Shown here one piece after another: positions 8,391-18,100 of a stretch of 20,050 bases of DNA. The position numbers were made by a program, and so were the translations under genes. How positions within the stretch are numbered: position 1 is the stretch's first letter; every line of letters starts with the position of its first letter. The notes beneath the pieces are model-generated. The model was not told the origin of the DNA. It did no database searches and saw only the letters and a list, made by a program, of their open reading frames with translations. Source of the stretch: Hypsibius dujardini (Eukaryota; Tardigrada; Eutardigrada; Parachela; Hypsibiidae); assembly GCA_001579985.1 (NCBI GenBank), contig LRSR01009499.1, positions 1-20,050 of the forward strand, written 5' to 3'.

Positions 8391-8936
8391 CAGCTGCTTG
8401 CAGGTTACTTGCAAACTTTTGATTTGGTGTGGTTTGACAAATAAGACTACACGTTGTTTGATTGGGGGACATTTCAAACTGGCTTATCGATCAATCAACT
8501 CAATCTGCGCATTACGAATTTCGTTGCCCAAAAATCTTGATTTGTTGTCGTTTTCTTTGATTGATTCATCTCTGGGGATTCATTAAATTCGAGCTGGCCA
8601 AAGACACTTCCGTCCAAACCGTGCAGGATATTGCACGTGCTGCCCCGGAATTGTGAAACAAGCTAATTACTTGGGAGCACTGCGAGGCTTTGTGGAAAAG
8701 TATTCCGAGCCGCATCGCTTCAGTCATTGCGAACAAGAGGGCGCGAATCAAGTACTGATCGCTTGATTGATTGTGTCTTTTTGGTTTGAATTTGTCCAGG
8801 TAGTCTGGCACCCGTTTTCAGTTTCCACTGTGCCAAATTTCTTTGGCTTTTAAGAAATTAAAACTTTGTAACATGTGCAGTCTTGTGGCTCACGATACGT
8901 CAAAGCAAAAGTTTGCAAGTAACCTGCAAGTAGCTG
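8391..8936 (+). mobile_element. Degenerate, internally deleted Tc1/mariner element
   Basis: The two ends are inverted copies of a 36-bp sequence (8391-8426 and 8901-8936) with two mismatches, beginning CAGCTRCTTGCAGGTTAC. Each end abuts a TA dinucleotide (8389-8390 and 8937-8938), the target duplication expected of Tc1/mariner. The 546-bp interior holds the C-terminal part of a Tc1-type transposase on the + strand followed by its 3' sequence. A full element would be about 1.3-1.7 kb, so most of the coding region has been lost. Confidence 0.85.
8561..8758 (+). pseudogene. Tc1-type transposase C-terminal remnant
   Basis: One frame reads IHLWGFIKFELAKD, which matches the NPIE-(H/N)-LW-G block around the last catalytic acid of Tc1 DDE transposases, and ends with EALWKSIPSRIASVIANKRA before the terminal KY and stop, matching the usual SMPRRxxAVIxAxGGxxKY ending. 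A TGA at 8654-8656 interrupts the frame where relatives carry a Trp codon. Just upstream the frame is closed, and a possible match to the preceding block is in another frame, suggesting a frameshift. The two upstream catalytic Asp residues are absent. Not functional. Confidence 0.8.
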
Positions 8937-9405
8937 TATACAACAACATGTATGTAACAAACTAAACCAACAGACCCGAACAGAAGTGGACCGAAATGAT
9001 TCTCTCATCGAGATTTCAGGTGTTTCTACGTGAGAATTGGCAGAGATTGGCAAGATGGACGGAACAAAACGTGCAGAGAAAAGCCAATAAAGTACAAAAA
9101 AGTACACGGACAACCGGGTTAGGAAAATTGTACATCTACGCCCAAATAAAAGTTGAAGCCATGACAAAAATCAAAAAAAGTGCTGCGGCATTAAAGTAGT
9201 TAGCCACGGTGCGACTCGATTACAACCGAGTTACCGGGAGCGATCGCTTGGCTCCACTAATAAAACAATGAGTAAAATGTACAAGCATGAGGTCGACTCA
9301 AGTAATGCAGTCCTTCCAGAAACCAGAATCGCTCGTAGGATAACGAGCGCAGAAACATTTAACAAATAACGACGACTGGATTCGGCAAAGTAGTCGAGAA
9401 GAGAA

Positions 9406-9671
9406 CTACAGCGCGGCAACGTCCGGTTCGTCATACGCGTAATCGGCTTTGTTGTGCATTATCAGCTTGTTATCCACAAAATAGAAGCTGTCGGAACGTG
9501 TTTCGAAGGGATTTTCAACCATTTCTTTCACTGCAAAGAAACCTCAAATTAGTCATGATGAAGTGATGAATTTTTTTTGTGAAGACAGAATGAAGTTTTA
9601 GTACTGCCTGCCCGATTGTCCGGATGTCTGTCTGATGGTTTATCTGCCTGCCTGCCTGCTCATCTGTCTAC

Positions 9672-9702
<31 letters not shown>

Positions 9703-9778
9703 CCTGCTCATCTATCTTGTCTGACTTTTTTTTAGTAAAGACAGAATGAAGTCTTAGTGCTGCCTGCCCGATTGTCCA

Positions 9779-9851
<73 letters not shown>

Positions 9852-9852
9852 G

Positions 9853-9885
<33 letters not shown>

Positions 9886-10767
9886 TTGTCCGTAAGACCC
9901 CCTTGCATGTGGGACTTCAAACTGGTAATGTAGATTGGTATCATCGGTCAGTCTCCCCTGCGTATCAATCCCCAAGCCAGACGAAATGGACTCGATGTCT
10001 GTTAGCTTACTGAGATCCGAAGGCAGTTCAGGAAATTCGTAGATATGCTCGACCGAATTCTTGCTATTCGGGATGCAGAAACCAAACTCAAAATCAAAGC
10101 ATTTCAGCTCTTGATCACGAAAGAAATGTCGTTCAATCATCCGGAAATGTGTCAGCGGTTTATCCCCGACAGTGAATTCGACCCTGAAAATAACAGAAAC
10201 AGTAGGAAAAAACAACCGGAAATAACAACAACCAGTGAGTTAAATGCATGCCACTCCGGGCCACCCTCGTCATCACACTGGGAGGGCACGGGAGGCACTT
10301 ACGTCGCACCGACAGACTGCAGTTTCAAGAAGCCCTGCGAAAAGTGGTAACGCACGAAACGCCCGGCATCGGGATCGATGACTTCGCCGGGTGTGTGATG
10401 CTGCTTGGGGTCATAACCAGCGGGCTTCGCCACCTCAAATAGAGTCACTCCGCTGTCCATGTCCCGGATTTTGAAGCGGATAAAGTCGATGTCGTAGACG
10501 TTGGCGTCATGGGAGCACAAATAATCTGAACAAGGGAAAGAAAAATAAGAGGAGATCTCGTTAAAACAATATTTATCGGTGCAGTTAAGATAAAGGCCAG
10601 CTTTAAAGGAATGGTACTTGATCCGATTATCTTCTGTATACTGTATACTGATCACACCGACGCACAGCCGCTACAGACAGTCAGGCAGGTAGACGGACGG
10701 ACGAACGGATGGATGGATGGATGGACGGATAGAAAGACAGGCAGGCAGGCAGGCAGACAGGCAGGCA

Positions 10768-10799
<32 letters not shown>

Positions 10800-11106
10800 A
10801 AGCTACAGCTCATATAAGTAATTACAAGAATGCGATACAAGATTCTGTGTCGATTGGGAGGCAGCAGGCTTTCCCACATTTTCTTTTTGTTAACTGCAAA
10901 GCAACGCAATTATTTTGCACCATAGACATACAGATGTGAAAATTACCTTTGGTGATACAAGAGAGGTTCATGACATCCTCCGGTGTTATATAATCCTTCA
11001 AACGTAGCTCCTCTTCCGTCACGGTGGGACGAGAATGTGGTTGCGGCAGGCCGCGACGTGATCTCGTCCTGGCAATCGCTTCCTGCGTCATGGCTGATTC
11101 CGGCAT
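9406..11106 (-). CDS. UNC119: UNC119 lipid-binding trafficking chaperone (4 exons)
   Basis: UNC119 proteins have an immunoglobulin-like beta-sandwich (PDE6-delta/RhoGDI fold) that extracts N-myristoylated proteins from membranes and delivers them to cilia or synapses, with release by ARL3. Exons on the minus strand: 11106-10947, 10525-10303, 10183-10011, 9530-9406; phases join to give 226 residues (human about 240). Diagnostic blocks: [73 protein letters not shown] and, in the last exon, [20 protein letters not shown]. The N-terminal 40 residues are basic and unconserved, as in relatives. An in-frame TAA lies 15 nt upstream of the first Met, so that Met or Met6 starts translation. Introns 1 and 3 hold CAGG/CTGT arrays. 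Confidence 0.93.
9569..9891. repeat. Duplicated block plus CTGT/CTGC array in UNC119 intron 3
   Basis: A stretch containing AGACAGAATGAAG and CTGCCTGCCCGATTGTCC occurs at about 9575-9620 and again at 9737-9777, each followed by CTGT runs, so the intron grew by duplication of a unit of about 155 bp. The second copy ends in a CTGC run. Confidence 0.8.
10680..10800. repeat. GACG/GATG/CAGG array in UNC119 intron 1
   Basis: Successive runs of GGAC, GGAT and CAGG tetramers in the first intron. Confidence 0.9.
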
Positions 11107-11121
11107 GGAAATTACCCGCTT

Positions 11122-11211
11122 TTATTGGAAAGATTTTCCTTTCAACGACGGATTCTCCTCAGCGACGACTTCCAGGAAATCACAATACTTGCGTCTTCCG
11201 TTAAGCAGCCA
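11122..11211 (-). other. Possible exon just upstream of UNC119 (coding or 5' UTR)
   Basis: After a strong acceptor (TTTCATTACAG, ending at 11212) a 30-codon frame with good coding character (RKYCDFLEVVAEENPSLKGK) runs to a TAA 15 nt before the UNC119 ATG and in the same frame. AATAAA overlaps the stop. It may be the last exon of an unseen upstream minus-strand gene or the 5'-UTR exon of UNC119 with an upstream frame. No convincing preceding exon was found between 11212 and 11530. Confidence 0.3.
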
Positions 11212-11890
11212 CTGTAATGAAAAAATCATCAAGCTTGATGAGAATCACACAGAAAGAAAGAAAAATCTGACTAGAATGACATGACATCAAGTCTCGGTCG
11301 AGGAAATGAAGACCGGGTAGTAAGTAGAGGCTGATGTCGAGCGAGTACTTGGCAGAAGAAGTATAAACTTTTTCGATGTTTTCTCCTTGCCCGTCAGAAC
11401 AGTAAACTGTGGGGTCGCAGTGACGGCATAGAATGGAAGGAAGGGTCGAACTAGGATACAAATGTCAATCAGCTTACGTAAAAATTCTCTAGTCTGAGGT
11501 TGAAAATTATTAATGTACATTGACAGAAGCGCGCCTCTGGCTAGTGCGCCGCCATGACTCTGACAGGAAGCCTTAACCGAAGGGCTTAACGAGCTAGCTC
11601 GTACAGTGAGTTCGCTCTCGCGTTTAGACTAATGACGGCAAATTGGAAGGAAATGCCGGAGAGCAGCGGCAAATGATGTCCTTTCAATGCGTCAAAAAAT
11701 GGAAATATCACACGGCTGTGAAATCAACGAGCTGATACAATTTAATGAAGTCGATATTGTTCGGTTGGGAGGAAAGGATACCCGCTATGACCCGCCCCGT
11801 CCGCATGCCGTATACCCAAGCACGCGCTCGCTCTATGAACACGGTCCTGGCTATCCGTGACCGTGTGACTTGGCTGTCATCGTTTGTTTC

Positions 11891-12059
11891 TCTGGGTCTA
11901 TTTGTCTGTCTGTATATCTATCTGTCTGTATATCTATCTGTCTGCCTGTATGTCTGCCTTTATGTCTGCCTGTATGTCTGCCTGCCTCTGTCCGTCTCTG
12001 TCTATCGACCTACCTGTCTACCTGTCTACCTGTCTACCTGTCTGTCTGTCTGTCCGTTT
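11891..12059. repeat. CTGT/CTAT/CTAC array
   Basis: Imperfect pyrimidine-rich tetramers between UNC119 and the unidentified + strand exons. It would lie in an intron if the Met frame at 11699-11856 belongs to that gene. Confidence 0.85.
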
Positions 12060-12521
12060 ATTGAGACATTCGTCCCTCATTCAGAGAACCTGGCCAATTA
12101 GGCTAACGCAAACCAAAAGGACACTGAATTCCCAGTTTTGACTTCCACGTGAAGTCTCTAGATTTTTCGTGTTGAAAGAGTCACTGGCAGGGGGTGTGAC
12201 CGAGATGGCTTCTACACTGTCAACTGCAGAAGTCCACACCCGAGATCATCCAACGCATTTCCTGCCAGACATATCGGATTCATGTCAGCAAACTTTCCGT
12301 CAACAGCACAACGGAATATATAATGCGCACTGTCAGGATGATCTCAGTCGGGCTTGAAAAAATTGCCCAAGCTTTGCGTGACTGAAAATGGCCTTCTGGT
12401 ATCTGTTGCGAATGTATGAGTCTTCCTTTACCTCTCCTTTTCCAGGATTCAGTGCGGTTCCAGATTGTGGCCGGACTGAAGGATCAGGCGGAGATTGGAA
12501 GCCTTAGTTGGTTTCCGGTAG

Positions 12522-13271
12522 AAGATTAAAAGGATACCAGAATGTGGCAATTGGGTTTTGACCGAGCTGAAAGAAATGATGTTGATCCGCAAACGTCTTA
12601 AAGATCAGCGGAAAGTAGGCCTTGATTCTTTTAAAGTGACGTAAGCCGCGATCCCCTCGTCGCCGATTTTGGCCAGTGTACTTGTCAAAGATACAGTTAC
12701 CTACGCAACAAAAAACAAGACATTTCAAGCTCTTAAAATCAATTAATCAACTGGGATGACCATTACCGAGTATTATCACTGGAATCTCACGGAACCAAAT
12801 TTTGAAGAGCGTTAATGGTTCCGTAGGAGCCAAATTTCAGCAACCCACTGAATTGTTAAATAATCGCAACTCCGCAAACTAAATATTATCCAAAGCTTCC
12901 AAAGTGGGTCGACGTCGATCTGGTTTTGTCGAGGTGTTTCTACAGACGCGATCAACGAAACCGTCAATTTCTAACGCAGACGTCAGTGCAAGACAACACG
13001 ACATCGAAGAGTTACTTACACAGATGAATTCTAGCGACCTTTACGGCTGCATAAATGCAGTCGAGGTAGCCCAGCGACGGCTGCTGAGTGATTGGAAGGT
13101 GATTTTCTGGAGAGTTATATAGCACGCACGTCCGCAGTTGCCGTTACATGATCAGATTGAGCTTTCCCTCCGTTGCATTTACAGCTGTGCCTGGCCTGGT
13201 TTGCAGCGCGACAAATAAAATCGTTGATGGCAGGCACCAGCTCAGACGAACGGCAGCGCTGTCGATGCTAA
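12522..13271 (+). CDS. Unidentified gene, candidate 3' exons
   Basis: Three coding-looking + strand segments join in phase 0: 12522-12635 (after GGTAG, ending before GTGACG), 12946-13098 (after TTTCTACAG, ending AAG before GTGATT) and 13185-13271 (after TTGCATTTACAG, ending TAA). Together they give 117 residues. The first is amphipathic (LTELKEMMLIRKRLKDQRKV), the second contains DIEELLTQMN and AVEVAQRRLLSDWK, the third LCLAWFAARQIKSLMAG. I do not recognise the family. The last two exons are the best supported. The 5' part is unresolved: all frames are fairly open at 12230-12350 and a Met frame occurs at 11699-11856. A minus-strand frame at 12504-12728 overlaps the first exon and is the competing reading. 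Confidence 0.33.
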
Positions 13272-13431
13272 AAGTCGTCACGATATTATTGATTGCTTAA
13301 AAATTGTCAACCTAAAAAGGGATGGATAAATGGGAATGGGAGATAAGCTGGGTAAAGGGAACGAGGAAGAAAGACGGGACTCTGTCGTGAATCGGATCGG
13401 TGAATGCCACACATGAAATGTATAAATAGGA

Positions 13432-13514
13432 CCAGAATGCTTGACTGACTGAAATTGAGCCAAAATCGCTTGAGTAAGAAGCATAGCCCTAATTCAGTTA
13501 CTCAAGCATTCTGG
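13432..13514. repeat. Imperfect inverted repeat
   Basis: CCAGAATGCTTGA(C)T..ACTGAA at 13432-13454 is mirrored by TTCAGTTACTCAAGCATTCTGG at 13492-13514 around a 37-bp loop. No TA or other target duplication is obvious. It could be a short element or a hairpin; no gene is attached. Confidence 0.6.
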
Positions 13515-14061
13515 CCGTGTGTGTACGTGAGATGTAACGTACGACTCGGTTCGTACGCCGATACGCGGTTCGTGGTACGATGACAGGATTTGTAATTCGG
13601 TTACACTCTCCTTGCGCCACCTCAAGGGTTGTTCGTGCTGCCACTCGCAGAACGGAGAACACTACATTTAGACGGAACGCCATTACATTAAATTTGAACG
13701 GAAATGCGTCAAGTACGATACATTGAAAATATTTCTATTTACAGCATACACCTCTTAAGCTCTTAATGACACTTTTTGAAACGGCAACTGCTGCGGTCTG
13801 TTCGATCAAGTCTAGCCTACAGTAAGGGCTTGAGCGTCTAGCCTCCGCCTCAGTGCGTCAAAAAATTGAGGGATTAAATAAAGAAAAAGCTACTAACTTT
13901 TCTCGAAAAAACAATTTGTCCTAATTTTTAATAAGCTGTCACCAAAAATAAACTAGTATAATTTTTTGTCGGCACAAATTTGTGAGCGACCAGTTTTTAT
14001 TTGCAGCCTGTCAATTTAGGTGTGAAGTTATTATGTGTACATGTAGTGCACAGAGATCGTA

Positions 14062-14282
14062 CACTCGTGAAATTTTGCACTCGCACTCGCGGACCACTCA
14101 CTTGGTTGCACTCCCACTCGCACTCACTTGGGGCGAGTGCGAGTGCACACTTGGGGCGAGTGGGAGTGCACACTTGGGGCGAGTGCGAGTGCGAGTGCGA
14201 GTGCACACTCATTTGCACTCGCGAGTGCGTCCGTATATTAGCGAATCACACATTTTAACACTCGCGCTCGCACTCGCGAGTG
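14062..14282. repeat. Inverted GCACTC/GAGTGC hexamer cluster
   Basis: CACTCG-type hexamers (about 14077-14125) face GAGTGC-type hexamers (14131-14205) and both orientations recur to 14282. The middle contains three 23-bp tandem units beginning ACTTGGGGCGAGTG at 14126, 14149 and 14172. The arrangement can fold into long hairpins. The surrounding 13515-15060 shows no further feature apart from a GAG-rich tract (14986-15008). Confidence 0.85.
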
Positions 14283-15060
14283 TACCATATCGGGTACTGT
14301 ATCAGTCAGTAAAGTTTGAAAACAGTATCGAAATTTAATCTCATGTTGTCTAGCTAAAAGTCTAATTTCGAACGAATTATTATTTGTTGTCCGAGTAGAG
14401 CAGAGCGAATTCATCCACAACAACAACTGATCTAATCTAACCAGCCAGACAGGGACATGGGAAACGACGTAAAACAAGTCAGACAAACGGGACAACAGTT
14501 CGCTCGTAGTCAACGACTATTGTAAAGGAGGGACCGTTTTATCTTCGTGAGTAATATACTAGAGTAACAGTAGAAAAGTTAGGCGGCGTCGCTAATTCTA
14601 AAGAGGATCAAAGTTGTAATGGACGGAGGACAGTAGGTAAAGGTCCTACGCCTGTTATAATACTGCCTACAAAATCACCTGGTCCGACTCGGCACTTCAC
14701 ATGCTCATGGAGAGAGTTCATTTTAGTTGTTTGTGAGTGACAAGATTTCCAAGTCTTACAGTACAGACAGACAAATTCACTTCACCACGTTTCAGCTTCA
14801 GGGCCATATAAAATAACCTTGGGAAGGAAAAAGTGGAAAATTTTATCGCTCGCGCAGGAGGGTAAACACCCGAAAGGTTCTCTTCCATTTCCTGTGTGCG
14901 TGGCTATTTCTGGATGCCAATTTATTTCCGGTTGTGCGTGAGAAGGAATCTCAAATCGAGCCCTACACACAACACGCACACGCAGAGGAGGAGGAGGAGG
15001 AAGAGGGAAGACAGCGGAAGGAGGCACGATATATATCCACATTGACGGACTCCTACAAAC

Positions 15061-15074
15061 GTATTTCCCCCCAG
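15061..15074 (+). other. 3' splice acceptor upstream of OSBP ATGs
   Basis: GTATTTCCCCCCAG precedes the in-frame ATG at 15085 by 10 nt and the better-context ATG at 15103 by 28 nt. It defines the likely 5' border of the first coding exon. Confidence 0.5.
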
Positions 15075-15102
15075 CTGCTGCTGAATGCTGAGGAGGACCA
15101 CC

Positions 15103-18100
15103 ATGGCGGAGAAGGTGTCCAAGCAGAATTCCATTGCATCCAGCGGGGTGATCGGACATGAGGAGAGCAGTCGAGGCGATCCGGACATGAAGGGATACCT
15201 CTTCAAGTGGACCAATTACCTTAAGGGTTATCAGAAGCGTTATTTTGTCCTCTCAAAGAGCATCTTGATGTATTTCAGGTAAGAGACGCAAAGGGGCACA
15301 ACACGTTTCAATGAGAAACTCGGTTTTAGTTCGAGTGGCACGTTTTAATTGATCAATCAATCAGTCAATTGTTCGTATAGAGGAGAACTCGTGATCAATT
15401 GATTGGTCGATTGATTAGCGGATTATTGTCCTAGAATTTTGAATCAGATCAGATTTCGGATGAAAAAATTTAGTTTGTTCATTTATATAATGCAGTATTG
15501 ATTATGTAATTAAAAACCGGTTTTTAGGAACTGGTTTTGTCTTTGAAGTTTAGAGAAGCCTTCAGGAACTCAGTTCGGATTGCTTACTAGTCGTTGCCTC
15601 TAATCAATCAATTGACCGATGGTGAACGATTCATAAGTACTGTCCTAAAAATTAATTTCTGAGGTGGATTACCTCTCTCGGACGCGACTTAGTAATTCAG
15701 AAAAGGTAACGGGCATATTTTTATCTCCAATCAACCAATCGAGTGAGCAAATTGGGTTGCTAGGACTTTCGGCGCTCCATCCCTGCGCTGGACTTTGACG
15801 TTAATGGACTTTCGATTGCAAGATATTTGTGTCCTGAACTGAACGCACCGAGCCGGCGTTAACATGATCTTATCACGCTTTTCCCCTGTTCTCCTTCTAG
15901 ATCACCATCAGACGTACCAGATCATCCGCGCGGTTCCATTCGTCTAAAGGGGACAACGATAACCACGGAGGAAACGCTGACCTTCGCCGTTCACAAAGCC
16001 GGTGATCAAACCTTTCATTTGAAAGCGTCTTCGGAAGTTGAACGGCAGAGATGGGTGACCGCCATGGAATTAGCCAAGACACGCGCCGCTAAGGGAGAGG
16101 AGTCGTCAGGTAACGAGGCTGAAGGTATTTCTTGCTGTTAAATTTTCCCTTCCACTAGACATGCTTGTGTGTACGACTGATTGTTCTTCTATCCTTCCGT
16201 CTGTTTTTTGTCTGTCCATTTGTCTGTACACTACTTAGCATCTTCTCGTTTGTGATTTTTTGAATTCTTCATCGGTATACTGTATGTATGCCAAGTTTGG
16301 ATGGACATGAGCTGTGCTTTCTTTTCTGCCTGACTTTCAAGTTGTGTCACTCTTTTATTCGCCAGTCTTCCCTGTTAGATTCTATCATTTGCAAACCAGC
16401 TGTTCGGTGCGTGTTGTGTACATTGTGTGCCGTTTCCCCTCCCCCTCACAGAGGACGACGACGATCAGGAGGACGTTAATCGCAACGACTTGCAGACGGT
16501 GATTCGAAACCTGAATCTCAAAATCGATGAGCTGACTGCGTGTCACGAGCAAATATCCAAGCAAGGCCGAGCGCTGCAGACCTTAATTGTCGAGCTGGAA
16601 GGACTCAATATCCCGGCGGATGCCAGCTCCAAGTCGAAAGCTGTTGTAGAGCGTGCGACCCTCTTTCGTCTTACCAGTTCTGCTCTCCTGAACGTAAGTG
16701 TCTCCCTTGTCTTCACTGACTTGACTTATTCCCTGGACCATTTTTCCGGTGCGTGATATCACAATACAGATTGACTTGATTGATTGATAATGATCCAACC
16801 TTTTGGTCCGATTAAAATCCCGAATAATCCTTCATATGGAAAAGATATTATTTAAGCGGGGTAATAACTCGAAAGGTTTGATTGATTGACTTCTGATTAT
16901 TTTCACTCCAACTTCCGCTGAAAGTGAAGTGACTCAGAGTTTATGCGCGGGAAAGACTTTTCAAATGCATTTCGACGAACTTGCCATGACTGTCAATTGA
17001 CACCTGCGGGATTGTGAGAGCGTATCTTGTCGACTTTTCTCTCGCTTGCTGAAGAGCTCTTTCGCTTCCTTTTGTTCAGGCAAGTGTTATACTTACATTT
17101 TTGCGCTAAAGCCTTTAATTAGAAAAGCTGTTCAGATGGAAGAATTTGATGGCGCTTCAAGGAGATGCTTGATTGAGTTGCGCTCGGGTTTCCCCGTCGG
17201 AAGTAACCTCTAATTGGCTCTGGTGTTTACTTTTTTTGCTTCCCCCGTTCCCAACCGGAATACTCCAATTTCACGGTTGGAGTGCTCCAGATTTTTTTTC
17301 GGCTTCCGGGGAAATTACTCCGGTTAGATTTTTCCTGTTGTTGGTCATCGTATCATTCTAGGATAGCATGCGGCTTGTAGCCTGGGTAGGTGACCTTACT
17401 GTGTCGATTGGTTGACGGGGCTCATCGATCGACATGTAACACATATGCATCTGTGGAGTATATGACTAAGATTGCGCGCAGTCATCTGGAAACGAGAGGC
17501 GACTGAGGCATTGTCGGAAAGGCCAGTCATTTTCCTCTATACCGGAGAACTAGGGAGCTGATTCACACGCTCCTCTCAACTTCGTTGTTTACAGAAGTCC
17601 TTTCGGTGATCGTCGGGCGCACAGACTTGCAGAGAAGGGAAGTGGTTGAATAGCTCGGTTTCTCGGTAGTCTTTCTCCCGCGGGCTTTCGGTGCACTGAA
17701 GGCACTTGATCGGTTTGCTTGTCGAGGGTCGTGCGACACGTCTGGTTGTTTTCGGCATGTGTATCAGTTTGGTTGAAAGTCTTGGATTTTTTGTGTGAAT
17801 TTAAATTCCTGTGGCTTAACATTTTCTTTGGAATCTTCACATCTTCGCCCGAATTCGGTTGTGACAGTCTGGCGCTGTGGAGAAATGCTTGATGTCCTCA
17901 AGTTTAATTTTCTTGGTTTCGTCCGTATGTGTAACTGGTGAATTGATCTCTCGCGCTGCAGAGGTTCGTTTCCATTTTTCATTCATTCAATTCTTGGGAG
18001 ATAATTTATCAGCCTGGCTGTCTGTTTGTCTGTCTGTCTGTGTGTCTGTCTGTGTGTCTGTCTGTGTGTCTGTGTGTGTGTCTGTGTGTCTGTTTGTCTG

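Noticed and set aside
8996-9199. 67-residue basic + strand frame followed by AATAAA at 9259
   Set aside because: A/K-rich composition, AATAAA hexamers inside the frame, no recognised motif and no splice support; cannot be distinguished from chance.
10611-10909. Frames with repeated AGRQ or CLPA peptides
   Set aside because: Product of the CAGG array in UNC119 intron 1.
11745-12141. Long + strand frames rich in Cys, Leu, Ser and Val
   Set aside because: They are translations of the CTGT/CTAT array and change frame freely.
12504-12728. Minus-strand exon-like frame ending in TAA
   Set aside because: It has an acceptor-like start, but the + strand reading joins in phase with two further exons; kept only as the alternative to the unnamed gene.
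13498-13683. 61-residue minus-strand frame rich in Arg and Thr
   Set aside because: Overlaps one arm of the 13432-13514 inverted repeat and matches no known family.
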